From Citrobacter sp. 18056 (GTDB taxonomy: Bacteria; Pseudomonadota; Gammaproteobacteria; Enterobacterales; Enterobacteriaceae), in contig CACSJR010000005.1 in assembly GCA_902706235.1 (NCBI GenBank), positions 186,001 to 250,000 of the forward strand: DNA of 64,000 bases, given 5' to 3'. Shown one piece after another: positions 9,782-19,922 of this stretch. Position 1 is the stretch's first letter. Each line of letters starts with the position of its first letter. The notes under the pieces were generated by a model. It did no database searches. It was given only the letters and a program-made list of their open reading frames with translations, and was not told the DNA's origin. Made by a program: the position numbers and the translations under genes.

Positions 9782-9914
9782 GCTCACTTTGTTAACGACG
9801 GTTATCGGTTTGTAATGCAGTATTAAAGATGCAGCTTTTCTGGCCGGCGCAATTCTCCTGCGCGAGGCTGGAAGAAGACCTTCAATCTGATGACAATGCT
9901 GTAGCAAAGTGAGC
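9782..9914 (+). other. candidate structured RNA leader of yhbW
   Basis: Three nested helices can be drawn over 133 bases. P1: GCTCACTTTG (9782-9791) with CAAAGTGAGC (9905-9914), 10/10. P2: TGCAGTATT (9816-9824) with AATGCTGTA (9895-9903), nine pairs including two G-U. P3: TTTTCTGGCC (9836-9845) with GGCTGGAAGA (9866-9875), ten pairs including G-U, capped by GCGCA/TGCGC (9847-9851 with 9859-9863). The G-U pairs favour RNA made from the + strand. The 3' arm of P1 contains AGTGAG, the only plausible ribosome binding site of yhbW. I do not recognise the fold as a known riboswitch; a short palindromic mobile element is an alternative. Confidence 0.55.
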
Positions 9915-9918
9915 CGTT

Positions 9919-10926
9919 ATGACTGACAAAAATTGTGCATTCTCGGTGCTGGATCTGGCGCCGATCCCTCAGGGTTCTTCAGCGAAAGAAGCCTTTTCCC
10001 ATTCGCTCGACCTCGCCCGCCTCGCGGAAAAGCGCGGTTACCACCGTTACTGGCTGGCAGAACACCACAACATGAGTGGGATAGCCAGCGCCGCGACCTC
10101 GGTGCTGATTGGCTATCTGGCCGCTAACACCTCGACGCTTCATCTCGGGTCTGGTGGGGTGATGTTGCCCAACCACTCTCCATTAGTCATTGCCGAACAG
10201 TTCGGCACCCTGAACACGCTTTATCCAGGCCGTATCGATTTGGGGCTGGGGCGTGCGCCAGGTAGCGATCAACCGACGATGCGCGCTCTGCGCCGTCATA
10301 TGGGCGGTGATATTGATAATTTCCCGCGCGATGTCGCCGAACTGGTTGACTGGTTTGACGCGCGTGACCCTAATCCGCAAGTGCGTCCGGTACCGGGCTA
10401 CGGTGAAAAAATTCCAGTGTGGCTGTTGGGCTCAAGCCTGTACAGCGCCCAGCTTGCTGCACAGCTGGGACTGCCGTTCGCCTTCGCCTCGCACTTCGCG
10501 CCCGATATGCTATTCCAGGCATTGCAGCTCTATAGCACTCAGTTCAAACCGTCAGCGCGTCTGGAAAAACCGTATGCGATGGTCTGCATCAATATCATTG
10601 CAGCCGACAGCAACCGGGATGCGGAATTCCTGTTCACGACCATGCAGCAGGCGTTTGTGAAACTGCGTAGGGGCGAAACCGGGCAACTGCCGCCGCCGAT
10701 TCAGAACATGGATAACTTCTGGAGCCCGGGCGAGAAGTACGGCGTCGATCAGGCGCTGGGTATGTCTTTGGTGGGGGATAAAACGAAAGTTCGTCATGGG
10801 CTGGAATCGGTGCTGCGTGAAACGCAGGCTGACGAAATCATGGTCAACGGACAGATTTTCGATCACCAGGCGCGTTTGCACTCGTTCGATTTGGCGATGC
10901 AGGTAAAAGAGGAGTTGTTGGGATAA
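9919..10926 (+). CDS. yhbW: YhbW, luciferase-like flavin monooxygenase family protein
   Basis: A 335-residue TIM-barrel protein of the bacterial luciferase/alkanal monooxygenase superfamily (MsnO8-like LLM class). Family landmarks are [17 protein letters not shown] and the loop [24 protein letters not shown] reduced flavin cofactor and unknown substrate are expected from the family. The AGTGAG ribosome binding site is embedded in a potential long-range stem. It converges on mtr with a BIME between them. Confidence 0.9.
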   Translation: MTDKNCAFSVLDLAPIPQGSSAKEAFSHSLDLARLAEKRGYHRYWLAEHHNMSGIASAATSVLIGYLAANTSTLHLGSGGVMLPNHSPLVIAEQFGTLNTLYPGRIDLGLGRAPGSDQPTMRALRRHMGGDIDNFPRDVAELVDWFDARDPNPQVRPVPGYGEKIPVWLLGSSLYSAQLAAQLGLPFAFASHFAPDMLFQALQLYSTQFKPSARLEKPYAMVCINIIAADSNRDAEFLFTTMQQAFVKLRRGETGQLPPPIQNMDNFWSPGEKYGVDQALGMSLVGDKTKVRHGLESVLRETQADEIMVNGQIFDHQARLHSFDLAMQVKEELLG

Positions 10927-10935
10927 TTTTTGTTT

Positions 10936-11013
10936 GTTGCCCGGCGGCACTGCGTTTGCCAGGCCTACAGATTTATTGCCACACAGGCCCGGCGAGCATT
11001 GCACTGCCGGGCA
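10936..11013. repeat. REP pair (BIME) between yhbW and mtr
   Basis: Two REP-like units in opposite orientation: one around GCCCGGCGGCACTGCG and ending GCCAGGCCTACA (about 10938-10969), the other reading CACAGGCCCGGCGAGC and ending TGCCGGGCA (about 10981-11013). Such inverted pairs are typical between convergent genes and stabilise the 3' ends of messages. Confidence 0.8.
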
Positions 11014-11020
11014 CTAACGA

Positions 11021-12265
11021 TTATTGATACACCGGCAACAGATTGAAGCTCGACAGGAAATGCACCACCGCATTACCCACGCCGAAGACCAGAATCAGGG
11101 CAATCATCGGCTTACCGCCCCATACGCGGAACTGCGGGCTGCCAAAGCGCTTGCGTGATTTACGTGCCAGCAGCGCAGGCACAATCGCCGCCCAGATGGT
11201 CGCTGCCAGACCGGCATACCCAATCGCATACAGAAACCCGTTCGGCCACAGCAGGCCACCAATCACCGGTGGAACAAAGGTCAGCAACGCGGTTTTAAAA
11301 CGTCCGAGCGGCGCATCGTCAAACTTGAACAGATCCGCCAGGTAGTCGAAGAGGCCCAGCGTCACGCCGAGGAATGAACTCGCGACGGCGAAGTTTGAGA
11401 ACACAACCAGTAACAGATCCAGACTGCGGCTGTTCAGCACGCCGCTCAGCGCCTGCACCAGCACATCAATGTTACCGCCCTTCTGCGCAATGCCGATAAA
11501 TTCCGGACGCGGGATATTCCCCATCGTCCCCAGCAGCCACACCACATACAGGCCCAACGCCAGCAGCGTGCCATACACCAGGCACTTCACGATGGTCTTA
11601 GGATCTTTACCGTAATACTTCATCAGGCTTGGCACATTACCGTGATAGCCGAACGACGCCAGACAGAACGGCAGCGTCATCAACAGATACGGCAGATAGG
11701 TCGCGTGCTGTTCCGCCGCGTTAAACAGCGTTGGGGACTCGACGTGGCCTAGCAGGCTGCCAAAGGTCAGGAAAAAGGTGATCACTTTCGCGCCGAGGAC
11801 AATCGCCGTCATTCGGCTGACGGCTTTGGTACTGAGCCATACCACAAACGCGACCAGAAGCGCGAAGCCCAATCCGGCCAGACGCGGCGGTACATTCAAC
11901 GACATTTCACTAAACGTGTGGTGCAGAATCGAGCCGCTCGCCGAGATGTAGGCGTAGGTCAGAATGTAGAGCACAAACGCAATCGATAGCCCGTTGATGA
12001 TGTTCCAGCGCTTGCCGAGCAAGTCTTTGGTGATGGTGTCGAAGCTCGAGCCAATGCGATAGTTGAGGTTGGCCTCAAGGATCATCAGCCCGGAATGCAG
12101 CATGCAGAACCAGGTGAACACCAATGCCGCCAGCGACCAGAAGAACCACGCTCCGGACATGACCACCGGCAGCGAGAACATCCCTGCGCCAATAATCGTT
12201 CCGCCGATAATCACTACTCCGCCAATCAATGACGGCCGGGTTGCTGTGGTGGTCAATGTCGCCAT
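11021..12265 (-). CDS. mtr: Mtr, high-affinity tryptophan permease
   Basis: Proton-driven, tryptophan-specific inner-membrane transporter of the HAAAP family. The 414-residue product has about eleven hydrophobic segments and opens with [19 protein letters not shown], the conserved unwound first helix of the family. It follows E. coli Mtr in length and sequence. Its control region holds a Trp-repressor-type palindrome, so expression should fall when tryptophan is plentiful; TyrR activation is known in E. coli. Confidence 0.95.
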   Translation of the reverse strand: MATLTTTATRPSLIGGVVIIGGTIIGAGMFSLPVVMSGAWFFWSLAALVFTWFCMLHSGLMILEANLNYRIGSSFDTITKDLLGKRWNIINGLSIAFVLYILTYAYISASGSILHHTFSEMSLNVPPRLAGLGFALLVAFVVWLSTKAVSRMTAIVLGAKVITFFLTFGSLLGHVESPTLFNAAEQHATYLPYLLMTLPFCLASFGYHGNVPSLMKYYGKDPKTIVKCLVYGTLLALGLYVVWLLGTMGNIPRPEFIGIAQKGGNIDVLVQALSGVLNSRSLDLLLVVFSNFAVASSFLGVTLGLFDYLADLFKFDDAPLGRFKTALLTFVPPVIGGLLWPNGFLYAIGYAGLAATIWAAIVPALLARKSRKRFGSPQFRVWGGKPMIALILVFGVGNAVVHFLSSFNLLPVYQ

Positions 12266-12316
12266 AGCGCCTGCTCTCCAGAAGAAAATAATCTAATTAG
12301 GTTTTATGCGCAGCAC

Positions 12317-12336
12317 TGTACCAGTACACGAGTACA
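12317..12336 (-). promoter_or_regulatory. TrpR operator of mtr
   Basis: Palindrome TGTAC-(10)-GTACA, read on the gene strand as TGTACTCGTGTACTGGTACA, lies 52-71 bases before the mtr start codon. It matches the operator I know from E. coli mtr and the CTAG-centred half sites of the Trp operator family only partly, as in E. coli. Confidence 0.75.
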
Positions 12337-12343
12337 ATTGAAA

Positions 12344-12375
12344 TAAAAAAAGCCCCGATAATAAATACCGGGGCT
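12344..12375 (-). terminator. deaD terminator
   Basis: Stem AGCCCCG/CGGGGCT (12351-12357 with 12369-12375) followed on the - strand by a T7 tract. It separates deaD from the mtr operator. Confidence 0.85.
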
Positions 12376-12420
12376 GTATCGTTTACTTTACGTCAGTAAA
12401 CGCAGTTTTTTATCTGGCAA

Positions 12421-14379
12421 TTACGCTTCGGTAGGACGACGACGCACTGGCGCATCATCACGACGTGGCGCACGGCCACCTTCGCGACGCTCACCGCTGA
12501 AACGGCCTGCACCACCTTCACGACGTTCACCGCTGAAGCGACGACCTTCACCACCGCGACCGCCTTCACGACGCTCGCCGAAACCGCCACGACCACCAGC
12601 AGGACCACCACGACGCTCACCACCACCGGTGTGCGGCACTGCATCACCGACCAGCTGCATGTTCATCGGCTTGTTCAGGATGCGGGTGCGAGTAAAGTGC
12701 TGAAGAACTTCACCCGGCATACCTTTCGGCAGCTCGATAGTAGAGTGGGTACCGAACAGCTTGATGTTACCAATGTAACGGCTGCTGATGTCGCCTTCGT
12801 TAGCGATAGCGCCAACAATGTGACGAACTTCAACGCCGTCATCGCGACCCACTTCAATGCGGTACAGCTGCATATCACCAACGTCACGACGTTCGCGACG
12901 TGGACGGTCTTCACCGCTACGCTCTGGACGGTCGCCACGTGGGCCACGGTCATTACGATCGCCGCGCGGAGCACGGTCATTACGGTCGAAACGCTCGTCA
13001 CGATCGCGGAACTCACGCTTAGGACGCATCGGTGCATCTGGTGGCAGGATCAGAGGACGTTCGCCCTGAGCCATTTTCAGCAGTGCTGCGGCCAGCGTTT
13101 CCATATCCAGCTCTTCTTCAGCAGAAGGCTGAATTTTTGCCAGCAGACCGCGGTAGATATCCAGATCGCTGCTTTCCAGCTGCTGCTGAATTTTAGCGGA
13201 GAACTTAGCCAGACGACGCTCACTCAGCAGTTCACGGGTCGGCAGTTCAACTTCTGGAATAGTCAGCTTCATGGTGCGTTCGATGTTACGCAGCAGACGA
13301 CGCTCACGGTTCTCAACGAACAGCAGTGCACGGCCAGCACGACCTGCACGACCGGTACGGCCGATACGGTGGACGTAAGACTCGGAGTCCATTGGGATGT
13401 CGTAGTTAACAACCAGGCTGATACGCTCAACATCCAGACCACGGGCCGCAACGTCGGTCGCGATCAGGATGTCCAGACGACCATCTTTCAGACGATCCAG
13501 AGTCTGCTCACGCAGGGACTGGTTCATGTCACCGTTCAGCGCGGCGCTGTTATAGCCACTCTGTTCCAGCGCTTCAGCCACTTCCAGGGTCGCATTTTTG
13601 GTACGTACGAAGATAATCGCCGCATCAAAATCTTCTGCTTCCAGGAAACGCACCAGCGCTTCGTTCTTACGCATGCCCCAGACAGTCCAGTAGCTCTGGC
13701 TGATGTCAGGACGGGTCGTTACGCTAGACTGAATGCGTACTTCCTGCGGTTCTTTCATGAAGCGACGGGTAATACGACGAATCGCTTCTGGCATGGTTGC
13801 AGAGAACAGAGCGGTCTGATGACCTTCTGGGATCTGAGCCATAATGGTTTCAACGTCTTCGATGAAGCCCATACGCAGCATTTCATCAGCTTCATCGAGG
13901 ACCAGACCTTTCAGGCTGGACAGGTTCAGCGTGCCACGTTTTAAGTGATCGAGCAGACGACCTGGGGTACCGACAACAATTTGTGGTCCCTGACGCAGGG
14001 CGCGCAGCTGTACGTCATAACGCTGGCCACCGTAAAGGGCCACAACGTTTACGCCGTGCATATGTTTAGAGAAATCCGTCATGGCTTCAGCAACCTGAAC
14101 CGCCAGTTCGCGGGTCGGTGCCAGCACCAGAATTTGTGGTGCTTTCAGCTCTGGATCAAGGTTGTGCAGCAGCGGTAAAGAGAACGCTGCAGTTTTGCCG
14201 CTACCCGTCTGGGCCATACCCAGTACATCGCGGCCACCCAGCAGATGTGGAATACACTCTGCCTGGATTGGAGATGGTTTTTCGTAGCCCAGATCGTTCA
14301 AGGCTTTAATGATGGAGTCGTTAAGACCCAGATCGGAAAAAGTAGTTTCGATAGTAGTAGTCTCGATGGTATCAGTCAT
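12421..14379 (-). CDS. deaD: DeaD (CsdA), cold-shock DEAD-box RNA helicase
   Basis: ATP-dependent RNA helicase that helps 50S assembly and mRNA decay at low temperature. Helicase core: Walker A AQTGSGKT at residues 56-63, then [15 protein letters not shown] and the arginine-finger motif [11 protein letters not shown] DbpA-like RNA-binding domain follows ([21 protein letters not shown]), then an RGG/GERREGG-repeat tail. The ATG giving MTDTIETT (652 residues) has ACGAGG upstream; an in-frame earlier start would run through yrbN. Its start overlaps the yrbN stop by eight bases. In E. coli the message begins far upstream, which the nlpI-yrbN-deaD order allows here too. Confidence 0.96.
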   Translation of the reverse strand: MTDTIETTTIETTFSDLGLNDSIIKALNDLGYEKPSPIQAECIPHLLGGRDVLGMAQTGSGKTAAFSLPLLHNLDPELKAPQILVLAPTRELAVQVAEAMTDFSKHMHGVNVVALYGGQRYDVQLRALRQGPQIVVGTPGRLLDHLKRGTLNLSSLKGLVLDEADEMLRMGFIEDVETIMAQIPEGHQTALFSATMPEAIRRITRRFMKEPQEVRIQSSVTTRPDISQSYWTVWGMRKNEALVRFLEAEDFDAAIIFVRTKNATLEVAEALEQSGYNSAALNGDMNQSLREQTLDRLKDGRLDILIATDVAARGLDVERISLVVNYDIPMDSESYVHRIGRTGRAGRAGRALLFVENRERRLLRNIERTMKLTIPEVELPTRELLSERRLAKFSAKIQQQLESSDLDIYRGLLAKIQPSAEEELDMETLAAALLKMAQGERPLILPPDAPMRPKREFRDRDERFDRNDRAPRGDRNDRGPRGDRPERSGEDRPRRERRDVGDMQLYRIEVGRDDGVEVRHIVGAIANEGDISSRYIGNIKLFGTHSTIELPKGMPGEVLQHFTRTRILNKPMNMQLVGDAVPHTGGGERRGGPAGGRGGFGERREGGRGGEGRRFSGERREGGAGRFSGERREGGRAPRRDDAPVRRRPTEA

Positions 14380-14449
14380 GTAGTACACGTGCCTCGTAGA
14401 TGGCGGCCAGTCTACATAACTCATCGTGAAATTGACCTGCAATTTTCAT
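14372..14449 (-). CDS. yrbN: YrbN, 25-residue small protein
   Basis: A short frame in the nlpI-deaD gap, [12 protein letters not shown] then [13 protein letters not shown] and TGA, closely resembling the E. coli small protein YrbN as I recall it. The stop codon overlaps the deaD start (ATGACTGA), so its translation probably primes or gates deaD translation. No clear Shine-Dalgarno precedes its ATG. Confidence 0.8.
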   Translation of the reverse strand: MKIAGQFHDELCRLAAIYEARVLHD

Positions 14450-14559
14450 TGAAAAGTGTGAACCGGCTCAAATTTGGGTAATTAACGAACAATAAAGCCC
14501 TCACCCGTGAAGATGATGGCAATCAAAAAAGAATATGGTCTGATTTGTATGTTCGTCAG

Positions 14560-15447
14560 CTATTGCTGGTCCGATTCTGCCAGGTCATCTTGCTCCTGGC
14601 CCAAGAGCGCTAATTCCAACAATGCGTATCGGTGCTCAACAAAGTTATGAACGTTGTTAGCGACCGCCAGTTTGAACAGTGCCGTAGCGCTGTCCTTGTC
14701 CCCCAGACTTAGGTAGTACTTACCTAAATAGAAGTTTGTTTCACTGAGATGTTCAGCGAGCGAGGTGTTATCCGTTGCGTCCGTCTTCAGGCGATCCATC
14801 AGCGTTGCTTCGCTAATGTCACCGAGATAGAACTCGACAATGTTCCATCCCCATTGCTCTTTGTCCGATTTTTCATAGCGCTGCTTGAGTGCTACGACAG
14901 CCTGCTTCTCATCGAGCTTCCGCTCAACGATGTATAGCCACAGACTACGGAAAGGATCATTGGGATCGTCTTGATAAAACGCCAGCAGATCATCTTGCGC
15001 TAACTTAGCACGACCACCGTAATAAAGCGCGATGCCGCGGTTCAGATATGCGTAATTGTAAGTTGGATCAAGCTCAAGTACAGAATCAAACGCTTCATAG
15101 GCAGCATCAAAATTGCCTGCCTGCGTTAAATAAATGCCTAAGTAATTGAATACTTCAGGCATATCGGGTCTGATTGCCAGCGCTTGCGAGAAATCGTTAC
15201 GCGCTAATGCCCTCAAACCGAGACTATCATACAACACTCCGCGCTCATATAAAAGCTGTGCGCGTTCATCATCGGATAAAGCCCGACTGGCAAGAATTTG
15301 TTCCATACGTGCCAGAATCACTTCTTGCTGCAATGTCGGTTGCAATGGCACCGCCAGGACTTCACTCTTACGCCAGGCAGAGGAGTTGCTGCATCCTGCC
15401 AGCGTGAGTGCTGTCGCAACGAAACACCAGCGCAAAAAAGGCTTCAT
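14560..15447 (-). CDS. nlpI: NlpI, TPR lipoprotein adaptor of envelope hydrolases
   Basis: Outer-membrane lipoprotein that scaffolds peptidoglycan endopeptidases and the protease Prc (turnover of MepS). Signal peptide ends in LTLAGC, lipidated Cys19. Tetratricopeptide repeats fill the middle ([25 protein letters not shown] is the first). Length 295 against 294 in E. coli. Lies between pnp and yrbN-deaD on one strand. Confidence 0.95.
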   Translation of the reverse strand: MKPFLRWCFVATALTLAGCSNSSAWRKSEVLAVPLQPTLQQEVILARMEQILASRALSDDERAQLLYERGVLYDSLGLRALARNDFSQALAIRPDMPEVFNYLGIYLTQAGNFDAAYEAFDSVLELDPTYNYAYLNRGIALYYGGRAKLAQDDLLAFYQDDPNDPFRSLWLYIVERKLDEKQAVVALKQRYEKSDKEQWGWNIVEFYLGDISEATLMDRLKTDATDNTSLAEHLSETNFYLGKYYLSLGDKDSATALFKLAVANNVHNFVEHRYALLELALLGQEQDDLAESDQQ

Positions 15448-15521
15448 TTCCCACTCCCGAAGACAACAATTGGATGAACGTCCTGTTCCCCGGCTGCTAA
15501 CAAGCGTCCTGCCCGGAATGC

Positions 15522-15543
15522 GCCCTCCGCAAAGGCGGAGGGC
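15522..15543 (-). terminator. hairpin between pnp and nlpI
   Basis: Perfect 9-bp stem GCCCTCCGC/GCGGAGGGC with a four-base loop, but no T tract on either side. More likely a 3'-stabilising or processing hairpin than an efficient terminator. Confidence 0.5.
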
Positions 15544-15555
15544 TAATAAGCAACC

Positions 15556-17691
15556 TTACTCGCCCTGTTCCGCTGCCGGAGCTTCCGGCGCGGCCGCAGG
15601 CTGAGTTTGCTCAGTCGCTTCTTTAATGCTCAGACGGACACGGCCCTGGCGATCAACTTCCAGAACCTTAACCGGTACTTCCTGACCCATCTGCAGATAG
15701 TCAGTCACTTTCTCTACACGCTTGTCAGCGATCTGAGAAATGTGTACCAGGCCTTCTTTACCGCCACCGATAGCCACGAAGGCACCGAAGTCTACGATAC
15801 GGGTAACTTTACCGTTGTAGATGCGGCCCACTTCGATTTCAGCGGTGATCTCTTCGATACGGCGAATAGCGTACTGCGCTTTGTCACCGTCGGTCGCTGC
15901 GATCTTCACAGTACCGTCATCTTCGATTTCGATGGTGGTGCCGGTTTCTTCAGTCAGCGCACGGATAACAGAGCCGCCTTTACCGATAACGTCTTTGATC
16001 TTGTCCGGGCTGATCTTGATGGTGTGAATACGCGGTGCGAATTCGGAGATGTCGCCACGCGGTGCGTTGATCGCCTGTTCCATCACGCCCAGGATGTGCA
16101 GACGCGCACCTTTGGCCTGATTCAGAGCAACCTGCATGATCTCTTTGGTGATACCTTCAATTTTGATATCCATCTGCAGAGCAGAGATACCTTCGCGGGA
16201 ACCCGCAACTTTGAAGTCCATATCGCCCAGGTGATCTTCGTCGCCGAGGATGTCGGACAGAACCACGAAGTTCTCGCCTTCTTTCACCAGACCCATCGCG
16301 ATACCTGCTACTGCAGATTTAATCGGTACGCCTGCATCCATCAGTGCCAGGGAAGCACCACACACGGAAGCCATGGACGAAGAACCGTTAGATTCGGTGA
16401 TTTCAGAAACCACACGAACGGTGTACGGGAATTCGTCGGTGGTAGGCATAACTGCCAGCACGCCACGCTTCGCCAGACGGCCGTGACCAATTTCACGACG
16501 CTTCGGTGAGCCAACCATACCGGTTTCGCCCACAGAGTACGGAGGGAAGTTGTAGTGGAACAGGAAGCTGTCAGTGCGATCGCCCATCAGTTCGTCGATG
16601 TTCTGTGCGTCACGTGCGGTACCCAGAGTTGCAGTAACCAGCGCCTGAGTTTCACCACGGGTGAACAGTGCAGAACCGTGAGTACGCGGCAATACGCCAG
16701 TACGCACATCCAGGCCACGGATCATATCTTTCTCACGACCATCGATACGCGGTTCGCCAGCCAGTACGCGGCTACGTACTGCAGTTTTCTCGATACCGTG
16801 CAGGATGTCGCCCAGTTCATTAGCGTCCAGCGTTTCGTCTTCAGCAACCAGGGTCGCGATCACTTCAGATTTGATAGCATCAATCTGAGTGTAACGTTCC
16901 TGCTTGTCGGTGATGCGGTATGCATCGCTCAGACGAGACTGTGCCAGACCGGCAACGCGCGCATGCAGCGCTTCGTCGATGACTTCTGGCTGCCAATCCC
17001 AACGTGGTTTACCGGCTTCTTTCACCAGGTCGTTGATATTCTGGATAACGATCTGCTGCTGTTCGTGGCCGAACACCACGGCGCCCAGCATCTGGTCTTC
17101 GCTCAGCAGTTCAGCTTCAGATTCAACCATCAGTACAGCGGCTTCGGTACCGGCAACAACCAGGTCCAGTTTGCTGGTTTTCAGCTCTTCCTGGGTTGGG
17201 TTCAGTACGTACTGGTCGTTGATGTAACCCACGCGCGCAGAACCGATTGGGCCATTGAACGGAAGACCGGACAGGGACAGGGCTGCGGAAGCACCAATCA
17301 TTGCCACGATATCAGGGTTAACCTGCGGGTTTACGGACACAACGGTCGCGATAACCTGAACTTCGTTGATGAATCCTTCCGGGAACAGCGGGCGAACCGG
17401 GCGGTCAATCAGACGCGCAATCAGGGTTTCACCTTCGCTTGGACGGCCTTCACGACGGAAGAAGCCACCAGGAATTTTACCAGCAGCGTAAGTACGCTCC
17501 TGATAGTTAACAGTCAGCGGGAAGAAGTCCTGGCCTGGTTTAGTTTTTTTCTGACCCACAACGGTAACGAATACCGCGGTGTCATCCATGCTAACCATAA
17601 CGGCAGCAGTCGCCTGACGCGCCATCATGCCGGTTTCCAGGGTGACCGTGTGCTGGCCATACTGGAATTTACGAACGATCGGATTCAGCAA
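15556..17691 (-). CDS. pnp: PNPase, polynucleotide phosphorylase
   Basis: 3'-5' phosphorolytic exoribonuclease and degradosome subunit; 711 residues as in E. coli. Two RNase PH domains with a helical linker, then KH (about 553-612, [17 protein letters not shown] with the GKGG loop) and S1 (about 622-690, [24 protein letters not shown]). The initiation codon is TTG, as expected for this gene, with AAGGA eight bases upstream. The leader carries the RNase III hairpin through which PNPase represses itself. Confidence 0.97.
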   Translation of the reverse strand: MLNPIVRKFQYGQHTVTLETGMMARQATAAVMVSMDDTAVFVTVVGQKKTKPGQDFFPLTVNYQERTYAAGKIPGGFFRREGRPSEGETLIARLIDRPVRPLFPEGFINEVQVIATVVSVNPQVNPDIVAMIGASAALSLSGLPFNGPIGSARVGYINDQYVLNPTQEELKTSKLDLVVAGTEAAVLMVESEAELLSEDQMLGAVVFGHEQQQIVIQNINDLVKEAGKPRWDWQPEVIDEALHARVAGLAQSRLSDAYRITDKQERYTQIDAIKSEVIATLVAEDETLDANELGDILHGIEKTAVRSRVLAGEPRIDGREKDMIRGLDVRTGVLPRTHGSALFTRGETQALVTATLGTARDAQNIDELMGDRTDSFLFHYNFPPYSVGETGMVGSPKRREIGHGRLAKRGVLAVMPTTDEFPYTVRVVSEITESNGSSSMASVCGASLALMDAGVPIKSAVAGIAMGLVKEGENFVVLSDILGDEDHLGDMDFKVAGSREGISALQMDIKIEGITKEIMQVALNQAKGARLHILGVMEQAINAPRGDISEFAPRIHTIKISPDKIKDVIGKGGSVIRALTEETGTTIEIEDDGTVKIAATDGDKAQYAIRRIEEITAEIEVGRIYNGKVTRIVDFGAFVAIGGGKEGLVHISQIADKRVEKVTDYLQMGQEVPVKVLEVDRQGRVRLSIKEATEQTQPAAAPEAPAAEQGE

Positions 17692-17765
17692 AATTTTATC
17701 CTTTCAAGATGAGTAACGGGACACCATTGGATGTGCCGTTTAAAGACTCGATCCTCTTGCATCCT

Positions 17766-17814
17766 CGCGACTAATGACAATCCTAACCAACGGTTAAGTC
17801 TCTCATTAGCCGCG
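17766..17814 (-). promoter_or_regulatory. pnp leader hairpin (RNase III / PNPase autoregulation site)
   Basis: CGCGGCTAATGA and TCATTAGTCGCG (read on the - strand) form a long stem interrupted by a small internal loop, continuing as TTAACC/GGTTAG. In E. coli this stem is cut by RNase III, after which PNPase degrades the short duplex and destabilises its own message. Confidence 0.8.
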
Positions 17815-17893
17815 CGAAACGCTGCAATGAAGATCATTTGTTTCAGCAATACAAACAATACATGAGTTTCATGTTAATTGCTGCCATCTGGTT

Positions 17894-17919
17894 GAAAAAA
17901 GGGGCCATAAAGGCCCCTC
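17894..17919 (-). terminator. rpsO terminator
   Basis: Stem AGGGGCC/GGCCCCT with a five-base loop and a T6 run on the - strand, just after the rpsO stop codon. Partial readthrough into pnp is known in E. coli. The 200-base rpsO-pnp gap is also where E. coli encodes the sRNA SraG on the opposite strand; I could not delimit it here. Confidence 0.85.
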
Positions 17920-17938
17920 TTTCTGAAACTCGCCAGAA

Positions 17939-18265
<327 letters not shown>

Positions 18266-18316
18266 GGATTAACGTCTTCACGCAGGCGAACCTTAATTCA
18301 GACGTTAAGCGGCAAT

Positions 18317-18345
18317 ATTCTACCCGTAGCGACATGTTATCGCAA
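18317..18345 (-). promoter_or_regulatory. rpsO promoter
   Basis: TTGCGA, 17-base spacer, TAGAAT on the - strand, beginning ten bases after the truB stop. Position fits the E. coli rpsO P1 promoter. Confidence 0.75.
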
Positions 18346-18354
18346 GACAGGCGA

Positions 18355-19299
18355 TTATTGCGGATACTCGACGACCAGACGACGCGGCGCGACACGGCCT
18401 TCGTCATCAATCTCGCCCATACCGATGAATTTGCCGTCTTCGCCTTCCGTCACGCGCACCAGACCGTGGACTTGCACGTCAGCCGTACGAACCGGATTTC
18501 CATTTTTAAAGTACACAGAGGACGTCAGGGGCAAATTCACAACCGGGAAATCTTCAGCCGGGCTGTCCATTGGCATCAACAGTGGATCCAGCAGTTGCGC
18601 CGCAGGAATATCCTGCTCTTCCGCCTGCGCAACCAGCGCCTGCAAATGCTCCAGCGTCACCATCCTGTCGACCGGGTAACGGCTAACGGCCAGACGACGC
18701 AGCATCGTAACGTGCGCCCCGCAGCCGAGCTTTTCGCCCAGATCATCAATGATGGTGCGGATATAGGTGCCTTTCGAACAGTGGATTTCCAACTCCAGCT
18801 CATCCCCTTCGTGGCGAATAAACAGCAGTTCATACACCGTTATCGGGCGCGCTTCACGCGGGACTTCAATACCCTGGCGAGCGTATTCGTACAGCTTTTT
18901 GCCCTGGTATTTTAATGCAGAGTACATCGACGGCACCTGCATTGTGTCTCCACGGAAACTTTCCAGTGCGCTGGCAAGCTCGGGGGCGCTGAACGTCATC
19001 GGACGCTCTTCAACAACCAGGCCATCGGCATCTGACGTATCAGTACGCTGCCCCAGCTTCGCGATCACGCGGTAGCGTTTGTCGGAGTCGAGCAGGTACT
19101 GAGAAAACTTGGTGGCTTCACCAAGACATACCGGCAGCATACCGGTCGCCAGCGGATCCAGAGCGCCTGTGTGCCCTGCGCGGTTTGCGTTATAAAGTCG
19201 CTTCACCTTTTGCAGAACGTCATTGCTGGACGCGCCTTCCGGTTTATCCAGCAGCAGTACGCCATGAATGTCACGACCACGACGACGAGGACGACTCAT
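18355..19299 (-). CDS. truB: TruB, tRNA pseudouridine-55 synthase
   Basis: Makes pseudouridine 55 in the T-loop of all elongator tRNAs and also acts as a tRNA chaperone. The catalytic aspartate is Asp48 in [12 protein letters not shown]; a PUA-like C-terminal domain completes the 314 residues. It shares one base with the end of rbfA (TGATG), a tight coupling. Confidence 0.97.
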   Translation of the reverse strand: MSRPRRRGRDIHGVLLLDKPEGASSNDVLQKVKRLYNANRAGHTGALDPLATGMLPVCLGEATKFSQYLLDSDKRYRVIAKLGQRTDTSDADGLVVEERPMTFSAPELASALESFRGDTMQVPSMYSALKYQGKKLYEYARQGIEVPREARPITVYELLFIRHEGDELELEIHCSKGTYIRTIIDDLGEKLGCGAHVTMLRRLAVSRYPVDRMVTLEHLQALVAQAEEQDIPAAQLLDPLLMPMDSPAEDFPVVNLPLTSSVYFKNGNPVRTADVQVHGLVRVTEGEDGKFIGMGEIDDEGRVAPRRLVVEYPQ

Positions 19300-19700
19300 C
19301 AGTCCTCCTTGGTGTCATCCGGGTTCACACGACGTTCTTCGTCATGCTTTACCACGTTGGTCACGAGGTTGGACATACGCATACCTTCGACCAGCGAGTT
19401 ATCGTAGAAGAAGGTCAGTTCCGGCACGATACGCAGACGCATGGCTTTACCCAGCAGCGTACGGATGAAACCAGACGCGTCCTGTAACGCACGGATGCCC
19501 GCTTTCACAGCGGCTTCATCTTTGTCGTTCAGGAAGGTGACGAACACTTTGGCATAAGCCAGGTCACGGGAGACTTCAACACCGGATACGGTAGTCATCA
19601 GGCCCAGACGTGGATCTTTAATTTCGCGCTGCAGGATGATAGCAATTTCTTTCTGCATCTCCTGGGATACGCGCTGCGGGCGACCAAATTCTTTCGCCAT
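19299..19700 (-). CDS. rbfA: RbfA, 30S ribosome-binding factor
   Basis: Single KH-fold protein of 133 residues needed for 16S 5'-end maturation, especially in the cold. Start chosen at MAKEFGRP, the family start, preceded by GGAG; the frame stays open 52 codons further upstream through the REP element, which is not coding. The intercistronic stretch to infB contains a terminator-like hairpin, a REP and an ERIC. Confidence 0.96.
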   Translation of the reverse strand: MAKEFGRPQRVSQEMQKEIAIILQREIKDPRLGLMTTVSGVEVSRDLAYAKVFVTFLNDKDEAAVKAGIRALQDASGFIRTLLGKAMRLRIVPELTFFYDNSLVEGMRMSNLVTNVVKHDEERRVNPDDTKED

Positions 19701-19723
19701 AATAAATTCTCCAGATAAAAGAC

Positions 19724-19748
19724 AAAAAAGGGGCCAAAGCCCCTTTTT
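19724..19748. terminator. terminator-like hairpin in the infB-rbfA gap
   Basis: AAAAAGGGGC/GCCCCTTTTT with a four-base loop, symmetrical, so U-tracts occur on both strands. Since infB and rbfA are normally cotranscribed, it probably acts as a partial attenuator or a 3' end for the infB message. Confidence 0.7.
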
Positions 19749-19756
19749 AGAATTAT

Positions 19757-19788
19757 TGCCGGGTGGCGCTTCGCTAACCCGGCCTACA
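19757..19788. repeat. REP element
   Basis: TGCCGGGTGGCGCTTCGCTA continuing ACCCGGCCTACA: a typical REP unit with the CCGGCCTAC end. It lies inside the infB-rbfA intercistronic region. Confidence 0.8.
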
Positions 19789-19810
19789 AGATCGTCAAAT
19801 CCACTAAGAA

Positions 19811-19911
19811 TTTTGGGTTGCGACAAGGCGGCAAGCTTGTGAATCCCCGGGAGCATAGATAACTATGTGACCGGGGTGAACACGTGCAGCCAACGCAGTC
19901 GCGGCCCAAAA
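19811..19911. repeat. ERIC (IRU) element between infB and rbfA
   Basis: Terminal imperfect inverted repeat TTTTGGGTTGCGAC/GTCGCGGCCCAAAA (12 of 14) enclosing the ERIC core: AAGGCGGCAAG, then CCCCGG...CCGGGG flanking the perfect CATAG-ATAA-CTATG palindrome, then GTGCAGCCAACGCA. It is slightly shorter than a full 127-base ERIC. Confidence 0.85.
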
Positions 19912-19922
19912 GGCGACGTGGA

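Noticed and set aside
17692-17893. SraG sRNA on the + strand between rpsO and pnp
   Set aside because: The locus is right by analogy with E. coli, but I could not identify its ends or a promoter with confidence, so it is not listed as a feature.
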